A stretch of DNA of 64,000 bases, taken from contig BSBK01002802.1 of the NCBI GenBank assembly GCA_027943335.1, positions 620,001 to 684,000 on the forward strand, written 5' to 3'. The translations under genes and the position numbers were made by a program. The first letter of the stretch is position 1. Each line of letters begins with the position of its first letter. Of this stretch, positions 34,826-47,429 are shown in pieces. The notes below the pieces were generated by a model that was not told the DNA's origin, searched no databases, and saw nothing but the letters and a program-made list of their open reading frames with translations. Origin of the DNA: Chamaecyparis obtusa (lineage: Eukaryota > Streptophyta > Pinopsida > Cupressales > Cupressaceae).

Positions 34826-35398
34826 ATGTCCTCCCCCATTAAGTTGAGAAGCTTTCATAAACAAATTGCCTTCGATGAGGCTATTTCCTCAAGTAGGATC
34901 AGAAAGATATTAATGATTAAGTTTAGTATTGTTGTTAGAGCAGTTTCTGTGATTTTGGGTAGTGAATTTAAGGGTAATTCAAATAAATATAGAGTCAATA
35001 TGGATATCCCAGCAATGTTCCTAGCCTCGGCCCTCCAAGTAGATCCTGATATTGAGACTATTGGAAACCTTTGCAGAAGAATCTTCAAGAGAAGATATCT
35101 AAGGGATCTGGATAAAGTCTTAAAAAGCATCAGGACGGATTTAACTATTCCAAAATCTAACAGATACGAACGGAGTGCAGTGCCCACTTATCCCATTCTT
35201 GAAGTAGAGGATTGAGATAGATACATTGAAGTAACTCCCTCCATCAGAAGGAATCTGGACTTTTTGTTTTTCTTTACTCATCTTCATCCCCCCCCAGAAG
35301 AAAATTGGATGAATGGTTTTCTCGTGGAGGATGGTATAGGGCTTAAACTGGTAAGAGAAGATAAACACTCATCAACATCTTCTTGCTCATCTAGCTAG
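34826..35398 (+). pseudogene. uncharacterised ORF paralogous to 26680-27384
   Basis: The frame starts MSSPIKLRSFHKQIAFDE, has one TGA at 35213-35215, and continues in the same frame to TAG at 35396-35398, about 190 codons. Similarity to the 234-aa ORF is spread along the length: both share a VRA...LG segment, REIF/RRIF followed by L..L.KV...I...L.IP, and a strong PS(M/I)R(K/R)NLDFL block. The C-terminal end is serine-rich. The product is not recognised. It lies in the LINE 3' region on the other side of the gypsy insertion, so the two ORFs were closer together before it. Confidence 0.55.
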
Positions 35399-35883
35399 GA
35401 CAAGAAAGATAATACGAAAGGGACAAGGGAGTCTCAATGAAAGTTTCTCATATAAGGAATTAGCCCTATATTTCTGCAAAAGATCAATTAAGAAATGAAG
35501 TATTAGCCAGGCCTGTTGATCAAACTAGGAAGAAGGAATAAGGAATTTAATTTTAAGTCATCTAGGGCTTTTTTTGAATATATTTGGCTTATTCTCTTAT
35601 ACTAGGAAACAATGTTCATAAGATGCTGTAACTTCATGTTTGGCTAGTGAAAATACTTTTAGATGTGTAAAACATGGATATAATAAGAATGGTTTCTTTC
35701 AGGCAAATTTTAAATTTTTATCTCTCCCTAAAAGTATTTTAGTCTTAATAGCTCTGGCGATAAAGGATTGGTAAGCCCAGCCATAACACGCTTATTTTAA
35801 AAGGGATTTTTCAAATCTTTTTCTATTGTGTTTCATCTCTATGGATAAAAGAGAGTAGGTGATTAAGGTGGATGTGGTCACAA

Positions 35884-36063
<180 letters not shown>

Positions 36064-36239
36064 GCACTGATACCATCATTTATATTTGTATGAAAACTCC
36101 TTCATATGAATATATATAGGAATTTGGATATATATATATATATATATATAGGTTCTTATATTTATTCATTTCCTGTTCATCTAATATCTTAGGAATAGGT
36201 CCTTTTTAGACCTCACTGACAAAGCCTTCATGATGACAA

Positions 36240-36420
36240 ATGAGGCATCTTTCTGGTATATTTTCTGACATTTAGCATCAACTCTGTAACAATTTTGGAA
36301 ATTTTAATAATTTCTAGCAGAAGTTTTCTGTCAAGAATTTTTCTGATAAAATTTTTCTGACAGTTAGCTACCACTCTGTAACAATTGTCACATGTTTAGT
36401 AGTATCTAGCAGATTTATAT
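36240..36420. repeat. imperfect tandem duplication in the LINE 3' region
   Basis: The unit TTTTCTGACATTTAGC through CTCTGTAACAATT to TCTAGCAGA occurs twice, about 100 bp apart, with differences. Confidence 0.65.
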
Positions 36421-36540
36421 TATAAGACAACTATGATTCTTTTAAGTATTCTATTTTTGTTGTTCTACTTTGTGTTCAATAAAGGTATGACAGTGCATTT
36501 GAGCATAAAGGACTTTCTTATTGCCCCTTTATTAGTTTCA

Positions 36541-36900
36541 GACTAGAATTGCTTGGTAATCGCTAATTTTGAAGTCAACATATAATGATATATGCTTCGA
36601 CTTCACGAAAATGATTACCAGGTGAACTATGGTTTCCCCTCTAAATCAGTACTAGAGTCTTTCATTGGGTCTCGTTGAATATCTTAAGATTTGTTTGTAG
36701 GACTCATTACAGGTTTTTCACTTTATATAGGTTTAGATTCTTCTCGTAATTTTAATGCTTTGATTATTAGAGCTTGTTTAGATCCACATACATGGTTAAT
36801 CGATAATCTTGAAGTCAGTATAGAGGAACATATACTGACTTCAGACTAAGGTTTACCCAAGTATGGCTTTTAGATTTGTAGAATATTAGTAGATCCAGTA
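36541..36900 (+). repeat. duplicated stem-loop unit in the LINE 3' region
   Basis: Two diverged copies of a unit of about 240 bp each carry a hairpin beginning TGAAGTCA. At 36810-36843 the stem is a perfect 13-bp TGAAGTCAGTATA with an 8-base loop. At 36570-36605 a longer imperfect stem has the same ends. Confidence 0.6.
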
Positions 36901-37589
36901 TTGGGTAAATCATTCAAATATCTTCTACCTCTTTTTAATATGTTGATAATAGAGCATCTTGTGTTCCTTTGGTTTTTCTTTCTTTAGTTATTTCAAATCG
37001 GTATAGTTTAGTCATTACTATTTATTGATATAGCTGAGCAATTTCAATTTCAATTTTGTAGTCATTTTGCAAACAAGGATGCTATCGATTTATTTTAATC
37101 TAGGTCGAGATAGTATTAGTTTAGTTGGGTAAGGATTTCATTATTGGCTCTGATAAGATTTGAAATGGCTTAAGGTTTCTCTGATAAATTTGCAATGGCT
37201 CAGGGTTTAATAGTAAGAAATTTTAATTAATTTTGGTAGGAGATGACTTTCTTTCTGTTCCTCACTAATTACTTTTTTAACAAACTTCCCTAAGAGTTTA
37301 TTATACTACTTTTGATATACTAACAGGATATGAAGGTATAGTTTAGATGTTTTTAGTTGGACAGGTATGGCAGAGTCCGAATCCTTAGCATGTTTCAAAG
37401 GGTGAAAGGCAATCTAACAAAACCAAATCAAAAGAAAACTCGGGGAAGGAAGGAAGTCCATTTCTGAAGACCGGGTGCAAAATGTAAAAATGTGAAACTT
37501 AACTTCAGCTAAGCTGATTATATAATTTGTAATCTCTTTTGGGTATGCTATGTAAAGGAAGGGGATGCCCTCCTAAAGATGAAATATAT

Positions 37590-37738
37590 TTGAATCGGAC
37601 CACGGTCCTGGGCAAGGTTGGAAGGTTTCTCAACCCCGCTCTTCCCTACCAGCGCCTACACTAAGCAGGGTCTTTGTATTTGTTTAAATAATTAATATAA
37701 TCTCGGCCTCGACCTATTACCAAAAAAAAAAAAAAAAA
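37590..37738 (+). other. LINE 3' end with poly(A)
   Basis: A more GC-rich tail (CAACCCCGCTCTTCCC, CTCGGCCTCGACCTATTACC) is followed by 17 A residues at 37722-37738. The compact GC-rich end plus A-tract is typical of plant L1 elements. Confidence 0.8.
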
Positions 37739-37739
37739 G

Positions 37740-37752
37740 TTGGTTTGATTTT
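37740..37752. repeat. LINE target-site duplication, right copy
   Basis: This exact copy of 18464-18476 follows the LINE poly(A), with one G at 37739 between. The LTR of the LARD-like element resumes directly after it. Confidence 0.88.
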
Positions 37753-39159
37753 CTTATTATTTTTAGATTTCCCGAGTTTTCTTGATTTTTTTGGTATTTT
37801 GTGGTTTTCTGATTATTTTGTCTTTTCGATGTTTATGGAATGAACATGATAAAACAATGTTGGGAATAAGGCGAAATTGAAACTACTACCATTCTAATCA
37901 TTACATTACTGAAAACACGTGATTTGGTCAAAACATGACATAGCCATTTCTTTAGATGACTTGTAAATGAATTATTACATGACTACTATGAGTTCCATAA
38001 GTCTAGTCTAAGTTCCATGACTACATTAGATGGATGCAACAAGTCTTATATGCCATTTCCAGCCATTGGGGTAATTTTTATGACCTCTCCTATGTTTCTC
38101 CAGCCACTCCTAAGCTTAGTACATATCTGGTTTGAGAAATTAGACTTATTTATGATTGAACTAAGGTCTGATTATGGCTCCAAACCCTAACACCCAATTG
38201 TAGTAGGTTTTATTTCACTGAATAGAAGGTATGAGAGGTCTAGTTTGTTGTTAAAGATGGATGTATAAGCCCAAAACAACCCACATCTGAATCATAATCC
38301 TTAAATCTGCTCTTCAAGATGACTTAACCACTGATTTCTACTCAATAATGAATTCACCCTCCAAGAAGTGTTGGGTTTTCCTCCAACCTTCCAATCTCCA
38401 GGGAGTTTTCATTTCTAGAAATCGTGATATGCTATATAAACTCTTCCTCAGAGCTCACTCCAATTTTTTGTTGTAAAAATGATTGATTGAATGTTGGAAT
38501 GATGCCTCCTAATGTTAATTTATTGACCTCCAAATCCTAATCAGTCACTTTAGGGTTTTTAACTTATTTTAATAATATTTCCTCCGTAAAGAAGTTCGAA
38601 CCTCTTCAAGGGTTTTATTCTTCATTAATCAAATGAACACCTTTTAAAACAACATTAAGCCTCCTAGGAATGTGTGCCATGGTGGGGTCTACTTAATGTA
38701 ATATTATATTATAAAGTAATTTCTATTAAAAACACTCAATTTTATTTAAATTGAAACATTAAAGTAATAATTTTAATATTTCAAATTTATTCAAGGATTC
38801 ATCACCTAAACTCCAAACTAGAAATTGAGTGCTACCACTAGTCCAAGGATGATGTCTAAAAATAAAAGGTTCACTTCTAGTCCCCTCCTTAAAAATATGA
38901 CCCCCTTCTAAAATTTAGGAAACTATCTCAAACCATCTAGAATGATTCAAAATGCCTCTCAGACCATATCCAAGTCTCCTAAAATATAGGGATCCTCCTA
39001 AAATATAGGAGTCTAACTCAAACTATTTGGAATGGCTTATAAAGCTCCTTTCTAAGCACCACAACCCTTTATGGATCCCCTAACCACTCTATTAACCTAG
39101 GGGAACTCTTGATTATAGGCTAAATTCTGTTGTAGTTTGAATTGCCTAAGGAAGGGACA
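37753..39159 (-). mobile_element. 5' LTR of the LARD-like element, outer part
   Basis: The LTR resumes after the LINE and matches the 3' LTR twice in order: 37753-38037 with about 14955-15190, and 38877-39159 with about 15210-15489. The 840 bp between (38038-38876) have no counterpart in the other LTR. They could be an insertion here or a deletion there. Confidence 0.72.
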
Positions 39160-39228
39160 TTATAGTTGTAGATCCTTCATGGAAAAAGACTCGAGTGTTG
39201 TGCAATTTTGTCACCAACTAAATTTTGA

Positions 39229-39480
39229 ATGTTGTAACCAATACCCTATTGTTTGAGGTTGCCCATAGTAGTGCCATCAAAATTGAGTGTATGCCACCCT
39301 TTTTGGGGATGATGCCATTTTAGATTTTCTCTTTCCCACTTGGCCTCAATGCCAAGGATCCCATTAATAGGGGGACAATTCAATCTGAACCAATTTAATT
39401 GTCCCAGAATATAAGGTTATTATTGGCATTGGAAAATTGTGCAACATTGTTGTTGGTGATCTCCACATTGTTGCCACATC
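39229..39480 (-). pseudogene. LINE RNase H fragment
   Basis: The minus strand reads WERENLKWHHPQKGWHTL and then NFDGTTMGN, the start of the RNase H domain found at the 3' end of plant LINE ORF2. An in-frame stop follows soon after. Only this piece is recognisable. Confidence 0.7.
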
Positions 39481-39926
39481 TTTTATTTTAAAGTTTAGGA
39501 GGCTCATAATTGTCTTGAAACTTTGGAATACGAAATTTCATAAAGTATTTCTTAACTTTCAAATTGCAAGTCATAACATTCAATTGTTGTAGAATGTAAA
39601 ACCCAAAACCACGATAATGCAACTAAGTGTGCATATTGTTCTTGAGCAAAAAACTTCAAGCGCATATCCTAGATATGTCCAAACAACATTACACGTGATA
39701 GACAATCATGAAATACTCAAACCAAAGTATAACGATAACATTAAGAGAGCTATCCAACATATCTCATCATTTTAAAACTCAAATGCCCAGTCATGTCATG
39801 TTAGAAGCAATTAAAATTGTTGTAGCTACCAGACATGTGAGATCACGAGAAATTATAGTAAATTCTCACTAATATACTAGCACTTTTGATATCAATGACA
39901 ACACAATGTTCAACAAAAGTTTCCAT

Positions 39927-42900
39927 TTGATAGACTAACTATGGTGGAATGACTAGATGTAGTATTTTGATGCCCATAAACCCTTATTTATAATCTTAGA
40001 AAATGCTACAATTTCTCCCTACAAATTTCTATAATATAAAAAATTTATGGTAAATAGAAAATTTCAACTCCTTTCATTTGATCAATATAGATTTTAAATA
40101 ATCTTGAAAAAAACTATGGATACCAACCTACTATACTTTGTCGAATGTGTGTTGTATAAGGGTCTTTCCATAAAAAACACTCAGTTCATTTGTGTTTTAA
40201 ACCCTAGATTCTCTTTTTGTAGTCACTTTGAGATGATGAACCATCTAGTATTAGTATTACATGTATGCGTGAGATACTTGCCCTTAAATATATGAATTTT
40301 TGAACCGTTTTAAATCAAATCCTTTTTACATTGCATAATGTTGTGCCAAGGGGGTTTAATTATTTATTGATATTATATATTTGAAGTCCCATTCATAAAT
40401 ATAGGAATTCAATTATTTTTAGTCTAAATTTTGTTTATACCAACTTCAGTAATTTCAGACTAGTTCTTTATTGATTTAAAATGTGTTAATAAAGATTGAA
40501 GTACACACCAATAAAGTGGCTCTAGAGGTGACACATTTGTTGTCTTTATTGGATGACTAAGTAATGCCCCATTTCCAATGGTATGTGTGTCTATAACTTG
40601 CAACTATTCACTATAGCAAGACCAAAAGTGTGGCCACTTTGGATCCACCAAGCATCATTCCCAAAGAGGTAGAGGATGGTCCTCCCCTCCATTGGGTAGC
40701 CAATAAGAAAGTTGATTTCATCCTCACATAGGTTAGACTAGATAGTCTCTTCCCCATGTGGGTAGTTCCTCCTAAATGTCTTCTCACAAATACAAGTGGG
40801 CACAAAATATATTCCTTGATTAAAACTAGTTAATTCATCTTAGCAACCAAATGTTTAGATTGGAGAACTAGTTATGATGATTCATACTATTTAGCCACAA
40901 GAGAATGAACATGTTCCCATTAAATAGGAGAATACTAATTATGAAAAAGATCCATGTAACTAAATATAAGAACACGATGATAAGAACCATGCACTACTTT
41001 TAAAATTATGATGTTTGTAATTTATCATTTATGATTAGTTAGTAATTTTTTGTGTAACTTTAAGTTATAAGCCCATGTCACTCACTATTTGTTAAAAAAA
41101 TACTTTAACATATAATTATATCCATCCAAGGGAGAGTACTTTAGCATGATATTAAAACATCCAACTTGTGTAGTGGGCCACAATGGGATGAAGATGTTTC
41201 TCTCATTAGATGGAAGGATATTGATGATGAAAAAGATCTATATAAATCAATATAAGATCATGACGCTGATCTAAAAACCCCTCTCTAATTTTAAATTTAT
41301 GATGTTTGCAATTTAACATTTATGATTAATTAGTCATTTTTGTGTGTAACTTTAAGACACAAGTCCATCTCACTCAGTAATTTTTTTATATAGACTTTAT
41401 AATATAGTTTTATCCTTCAAGACAACACAAAACTCTTCAATCTCGATGATGAAAAAGATCCATGTAACCAAATATAAGATTGTGGTAATGACAAGAACCT
41501 TCCACTACTTTTAAATTATGATATTTTTAATTTAACAATTATAATTAATTACTCCTTTTGTATGTAACTTTAAGATATAAGTCCATCTTACACACTTTTT
41601 GTTTATATGGGCTTTATATTCTAAATCTATCCATCCAAGGGAACATACTTTAAGATAGAACTAAAACTCTTTATTCTCTTGGTTGACATGGTCAAACTTA
41701 TGTAGTGGGCTTAACATAATAATTTAAATACTTGATCACATGATTATTTTGATGAAATTGTACTTTTCTTTTATCAAGCATTTATCCATTTTAATTGAGT
41801 CGTTATCAAATATTGTTCTTTCTAATCACTTTCTAAACTACTTTCGGATCAAATAGAGTCCATAGAAACTCAAAAGTGAAAGAACAAAACTCTTAAAGAT
41901 TATTGGGACCTTTAGTTCTAAGAGCACTTGAAGGTTCAGGAAGCCATCAAGCCTTCACTTCTATGGAATGATATTGGATTTGGATTTCTAGTCTTAAAAT
42001 TCCTTAGATCTATACTTACTCTTAATGTATCTAGATGATTTTATTAAATCTATCTAGGATTTATAGTTCAAGCCTACAATCACTTGTATTTCTTGGTTGT
42101 AGATAAAGGATAATTTCTACCTAGATATTATAGAAAAATATTTTTTTGAGGCCAATCATAGATGTTGTGCTCTTTGTGCACCATCATGAGGTCTTTCTTT
42201 GATAGACTAAACTATGGTGGAAAGATGAGAGATGTGGTAGTTTGGTACCTCTTTCCTCAATTATAATCCTAGAAAAGGCTACCATTGATTCTCTTGATAT
42301 TGCCTATGATTTAAGAACTTAATGGTTAAAAGCGTCTTTCTACTCCTTCCTTCATTTGGAGCAACATAGATCTTAAATAGTCTTGAAAACAACTATGAAA
42401 CCCAAGCTTCAATACCTTGTCTAATGTTAATTATATTATGTTCTTTTCTTGGTGAACACTTGGTCAATCTAGGCATTTTGAGCCCTCAATGTCCTTTTGC
42501 AGTCACTTTGAGGTGATAAAACATCTCTTTTGGTGTTACATGTGCACACAAGATACTTGATCTTAAATACATAAATTTTTAAACCCGTTAGAACAAATCA
42601 TTTTTGCATAGCATGATCTTGTGTTAGGGGATTGTGTTTTATTTACTCTTGAAAGATGAGAGTTCAATTCTTTTTAGTCAAAATTTTGTTTGATACCAAC
42701 TTTTCTAAGTTCATAATTAGGTCTTTAATGATTTCCAAATATGTTAATGTAGATTGAAGTCAAAGTGAATAAAGAGGTCCTAAAGGTGACACATTTGCAA
42801 ACCATCTTGAATGAATAGGGTAATGTCCCACATATAATGGCATGTGTACCTACAATAAGTAAATATTTACTTTAACAAGACCAAAGGTGTGGCTACTTTG

Positions 42901-43250
42901 GCTCCTCCAAGCATCATTCCTAAAGCCTAGAGGATGTTCCTCACCTCTATTCAGTAGCTAACATGGATTAATTTAATCCTTACATAGGTTAGAGTGGTTT
43001 ACATCCTTCTCATACAGGTAGTCCTTCCTCAATGTCTTCCCACTTAGACAAGGGGTGACAAAATAATTTTCCTTAGTTGAAATTAGTTATTTCACCTTAG
43101 CAACCAAATATTTAGATTGAAGATCCAACCAAATCAACGCAATTCCTACTATTTAACCATAATGGAATGAAGATTTTCTAAGTAGATAAAATAATATTGA
43201 TGATAAAAGGATTCATATAGCTTGATGAAAAATATGCATAAAACCAAAGA
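39927..43250. repeat. diverged tandem repeat with a period of about 2.27 kb
   Basis: Starting at TTTGATAGACTAA (39927 and 42199), about 1 kb of each copy can be followed in parallel, including the words CCTTAGCAACCAAAT and CAAGCATCATTCC. Some coding-looking segments inside, for example 40805-40611 on the minus strand, were not recognised. Confidence 0.6.
40929..41690. repeat. triplicated unit of about 230-290 bp
   Basis: Three successive copies start near 40929, 41218 and 41446. Each has a GATGAAAAAGATC-type start, an ATTATGATGTTTG-type middle and an end like TAACTTTAAG followed by CCATCTCACTCA. Confidence 0.65.
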
Positions 43251-43369
43251 TATTTAAAAAAGGATACGGTGATGATAAAATGAAAGAAATATTCTTTTAT
43301 AGTCCATGATATTGGCCAATCTATTTATGGGTTTATAGATGGCTTATAGTAATATGAAACTACCTCATA

Positions 43370-43495
43370 GTCCTTGCAGGAGACACCTAATTGTGCTACA
43401 AACGAGGCATAAATACCTTGCATCCTATGAGATTTGAACTTTTGACCTCTCTTTCAAGAGAACTAGTTCTTCACCAATAGAGAACCCTACACTAC
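43370..43495 (-). mobile_element. tRNA-type SINE fragment, copy 1
   Basis: The minus strand reads TTGGTGAAGAACTAG, then AGTTCAAATC (43431-43440), which resembles a tRNA B box, at a spacing typical of tRNA genes. The homologous segment at 44805-44940 reads the same, with a better GTGGCGAAGAAC start. Confidence 0.45.
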
Positions 43496-43599
43496 TTTTA
43501 AATTTATAATATTTGCAACTCATGACAATTCCTACTATTTGACCACAAGTAGGTGAAGATGATATTCTAGTGATAAGGCACAAAAATTGCTAAAGGTTT

Positions 43600-43935
43600 T
43601 GCAAAATGATGAGTTAAAGGGCCTCCATAATGAATGGTTCATAACACACAACACTTGGCAAAGGTTTTGCAAATGGGTAGCAAGCTAGGTGGGCTTAACC
43701 TTGGAGGAAACTCCATGGTTAAGCACACTTGAGTTAGAGAAATTTATTGGGATGAGTGACCTCTCGAGAAGGCCCAATGCTTTACCCTTATGAGCATCAC
43801 CTAGACACAATTAGCACTAAGTGTTCCATTCATTCTCATGAGAGATAGGTTCTTGTGAGCCACTACTCATGAAACATGGGTCAGTAAGTTTGACTAAAAA
43901 AGCTACATAGTTGAATCCTGGTAGCAACATCAAAA
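43600..43935 (+). mobile_element. Cassandra-like TRIM LTR with 5S rRNA-derived segment, copy 1
   Basis: Bases 43704-43790 follow plant 5S rRNA: AACTCC, GGTTAAGC, CTTG, AGAG, GGGATGAGTGACCTC and GAGAAGGCCC come in the order and spacing of the 5S gene, including its internal box A and box C. Downstream, TGGTAGCAAC at 43919-43928 may be a decayed initiator-tRNA primer-binding site. Cassandra elements are known TRIMs with 5S sequence in their LTRs. Exact LTR ends were not found. Confidence 0.6.
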
Positions 43936-44804
43936 TTTGCCATGCTATAGAAAATATCTCCTTATCTATGATATTCTAATTAGATAGTAAACTATTGATG
44001 ATAAAAAAGATGATTGGTACTATTCGACCACAAGTAGATAAAGGCAATGGTCTAGTTAGATCAATGTAACTCATGAAAAATATCTATATACCAAAAGTAA
44101 GATTATGGTGATGATAAGGACTCTCCACTAATTTTAAATTTATAATATTTTAACTTAACATTGATTAAAGTAATTTGTCATTTTTACCAACACATCTTCT
44201 CAGCATTACACCACAAGCCTTTGTTGGATAGAGTCTGATTTATAATAGAAATTTCTAGTGAACACTGGGTTTAAAAAGTCTTCCATGCTATGTTTCAGGA
44301 TAAGCTACAAACCCTTTCTAGTACCTCGTCAAGGTACATTAACTCACTATCTGATAACATAAACAAGTAGGTGGATGCATTGCAACATCTGCAGGTAGCC
44401 AACATGGATTGATTTCATCCTTACATAGGTTAGATTGGTTTATATCCTTTTCATACATGTAGTCCTTCCTCGATGTCTTCTCACTTACACAAGGGGTGAC
44501 AAAATAATTTTCCTTATTGAAACTAGTTATTTCACCTTAGCAACCAAATGTTTAGATTGAAGATCCAACCAAATCATGACAATTCCTACTATTTAACCAT
44601 AATGGAATGAAGATTTTCTAAGTAGATAAAATAATATTGATGATAAAAGGATTTATATGGCTTGATGAAAAATATGCATAAAACCAAAAAGTTTAAAAAA
44701 AGGATACGATGATGATAAAAAGAAATAAATATTCTTTTATAGTCCATGATATTGGGTGATCTATTTATGGGTTTATAGATGGCTTATAGTAATATGAAAC
44801 TACC

Positions 44805-44940
44805 TCCTACTCCTTGTAGGAGACACATAATTGTGCTACAAATGAGGCATACATACCTTGCATCCTATGAGATTTGAACTTGTGACCTCGCTTTCAAGAG
44901 CACTAGTTCTTCGCCACTAGAGGACCCTGCACTACTTTTA
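44805..44940 (-). mobile_element. tRNA-type SINE fragment, copy 2
   Basis: Duplicate of the segment at 43370-43495; minus-strand CTAGTGGCGAAGAAC and AAGTTCAAATCTC form the tRNA-like head. Confidence 0.45.
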
Positions 44941-45039
44941 AATTTATAATATTTGCAACTAATGATAATTCCTACTATTTGACCACAAGTAGGTGAAGAT
45001 GATATTCTGGTGATAAGACACAAAAATTGCTAAAGATTT

Positions 45040-45375
45040 TGCAAATTGATGAGTTAAAGGGCCTCCATAATGAATGGTTCATAACACACAACACTTGGTG
45101 AAGGTTTTGCAAAAAGGGTAGCAAGCTAGGTGGGCTTAACCTTGGAGGAAACTCCATGGTTGAGCACACTTGAGTTAGAGAAATTTATTGGGATGGGTGA
45201 CCTCTCGAGAAGGCCAAATGCTTTACCCTTATGAGCATCACCTAGACACAATTAGCGCTAAGTGTTCCATTCATTCTCATGAGAGATAGGTTCTTGTGAA
45301 CCACTACTCATGAAACATGGGTCAGTAAGTTTGACTCAAAAAACTACACAGTTGAATCCTGGTAGCAACACCAAA
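45040..45375 (+). mobile_element. Cassandra-like TRIM LTR with 5S rRNA-derived segment, copy 2
   Basis: Second copy within the tandem duplication; the 5S-like part is about 45145-45231 and reads GGGATGGGTGACCTC, one base closer to 5S rRNA than copy 1. The primer-site-like TGGTAGCAAC is at 45360-45369. Confidence 0.6.
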
Positions 45376-45514
45376 ATTTGACATGCTATAGAAAATATAT
45401 CCTTATCTATGATATTCTAATTAGATAGTAATCTATTGATGATAAAAAAGATGACTGGTAATATTCGACCACAAGTAGATGAAGACAATAGTCTAGTTAG
45501 ATCGAAGTAACTCA

Positions 45515-45687
<173 letters not shown>

Positions 45688-45976
45688 GGTGATGATAAAA
45701 ACTCTCCACTAATTTTAAATTTATAATATTTTAACTTAACATTGATTCAAGTACTTTGTCATTTTTACCAATGCATCTTCTTAGCATTACACCACATGCC
45801 TTTGTTGGTTAGAGTTTGATTTATAATAGAAATTTATAGTGAACACTGGGGTTAAAAAGTTTTCCATGCTATGTTTCGAGATAAGCTACAAACCCTTTCT
45901 AGTACCTCGTCAAGGTACATTAACTCACTATTTGATAAAATTAAAAAGTAGGTGGAGGCATTGCAACATCTACAAG

Positions 45977-46670
45977 TATTTATATGTTCAGATATTGATT
46001 TTATGCATAGATATTTTTATAAAGTTATTGCCTTTCCATTGTTTTCATTTCCCTTCTACTATTTTGAAGTTTGTAGCACGTTAATAAACAAATAAAAGTT
46101 TGCATATGCTGCAAGTTTTTACAAACAATCCAACATCATTCTAATCTACCCACTTTCTCTTTTGAATGTTAGCTTGTAGAAGGGCATTGGACCACTATGA
46201 ACTCATCAAATTCCTTGTAATTTTTTTGTTTCCTTTTACTACCCTTGACAAATTATTGTGCTTCATGCTTTGTATACTCACATTTCTCTTGTAAGCTTTG
46301 TTCTTTTGTATACATATGTATGATTAAAGTAATCACACTGTGTTCCTGTTGTTGCATTCAACAAATAAGAATACAAACTCTTAATGATCCATACACATAG
46401 TATATGTTAATATAGTTGTAACATGTTGTCCCACTAATACATTTAAATACATTAAATGCTAGCTACTAATCTCCATTTACCACATTTTACAAAACATCAT
46501 TGTCTATCCAAATAAATATTGCGTTTTTGCAACCTTTTTTTATGTGAAAGATTTGAACTCACTTCTACAATTTGTACACATGCTAGTCTCCTCGTTTATG
46601 TCAGCTCTATATTTAATTCAATCTGTAAGCTCTATGCTTCCTACCAATTTTCATTTTTTCTCTTCTATAG
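45977..46670. other. intergenic, nothing recognised
   Basis: AT-rich sequence between the tandem duplication and the 193-bp repeat, without a supported gene. Confidence 0.5.
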
Positions 46671-47072
46671 TTTCATAGTAGCTAATCAATATGAGGAAAC
46701 AAAAAGAAAGAAGCAACTTGACTTTTACTGATATCAAACTAAGTTTGGGCATGTTATGTTACTTGTCCACCCTCTTTTTATATGCTTCAATTTAGATTTT
46801 TATCTTCCCTCATTTAAGCCAAAAATTTGTTTCATAATAATTCAAACTTTTTCTCTTGTACAGTTTCACAGTAGCTGATCAATATGAGAAAACAAAAAGA
46901 AAGAAGCAACTCGACTTTTACTGATATCAAACTAAGTTTGGGTATGTTATGTTACTTGCCCACCCTCTTTTTATATGCTTCAATTTAGATTTTTATCTTC
47001 CCTCATTTAAGCCAGAAATTTGTTTCCTAATAATTAAAACTTTTTCTCTTGTACAGTTTCACGCTAGCTAAT
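46671..47072. repeat. 193-bp tandem repeat, two copies and a bit
   Basis: Units start with TTTCATAGTAGCTAATC at 46671, TTTCACAGTAGCTGATC at 46864 and a partial TTTCACGCTAGCTAATC at 47057. The two full copies are highly similar. Confidence 0.9.
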
Positions 47073-47429
47073 CAAAAAGGATGAAACAAATGCTATTCAT
47101 TGATACTCATCCACCATTTCCTTATTTGTTCCACTGCACTTCAAGACTACGGCTTACTTTTTGTAGAGGTCTTACAATGAGTACAGTACAACAATAATTT
47201 ACATTCAAATCATCCACATATACCATAGTTCCTTCTACAATTAAACATTTATGTAGAACCCTTGAATACACTTCCTTTTATTATGCTAAATTTTCATTAT
47301 ACTTTCAAATAAGAATATCCCTTGCACCCTCTTTTGATACAAGTGCCAATTTTAAATTTATAATATTTTAACTTAATATTTATGAATAATCTGTCAGTAA
47401 TGTTTAAAAGAATCTATCTTACTTTCTAT

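Noticed and set aside
43704..43790. Functional 5S rRNA gene
   Set aside because: Too many changes from 5S, no complete 120-bp gene and no tandem array; it sits in a TRIM-like context.
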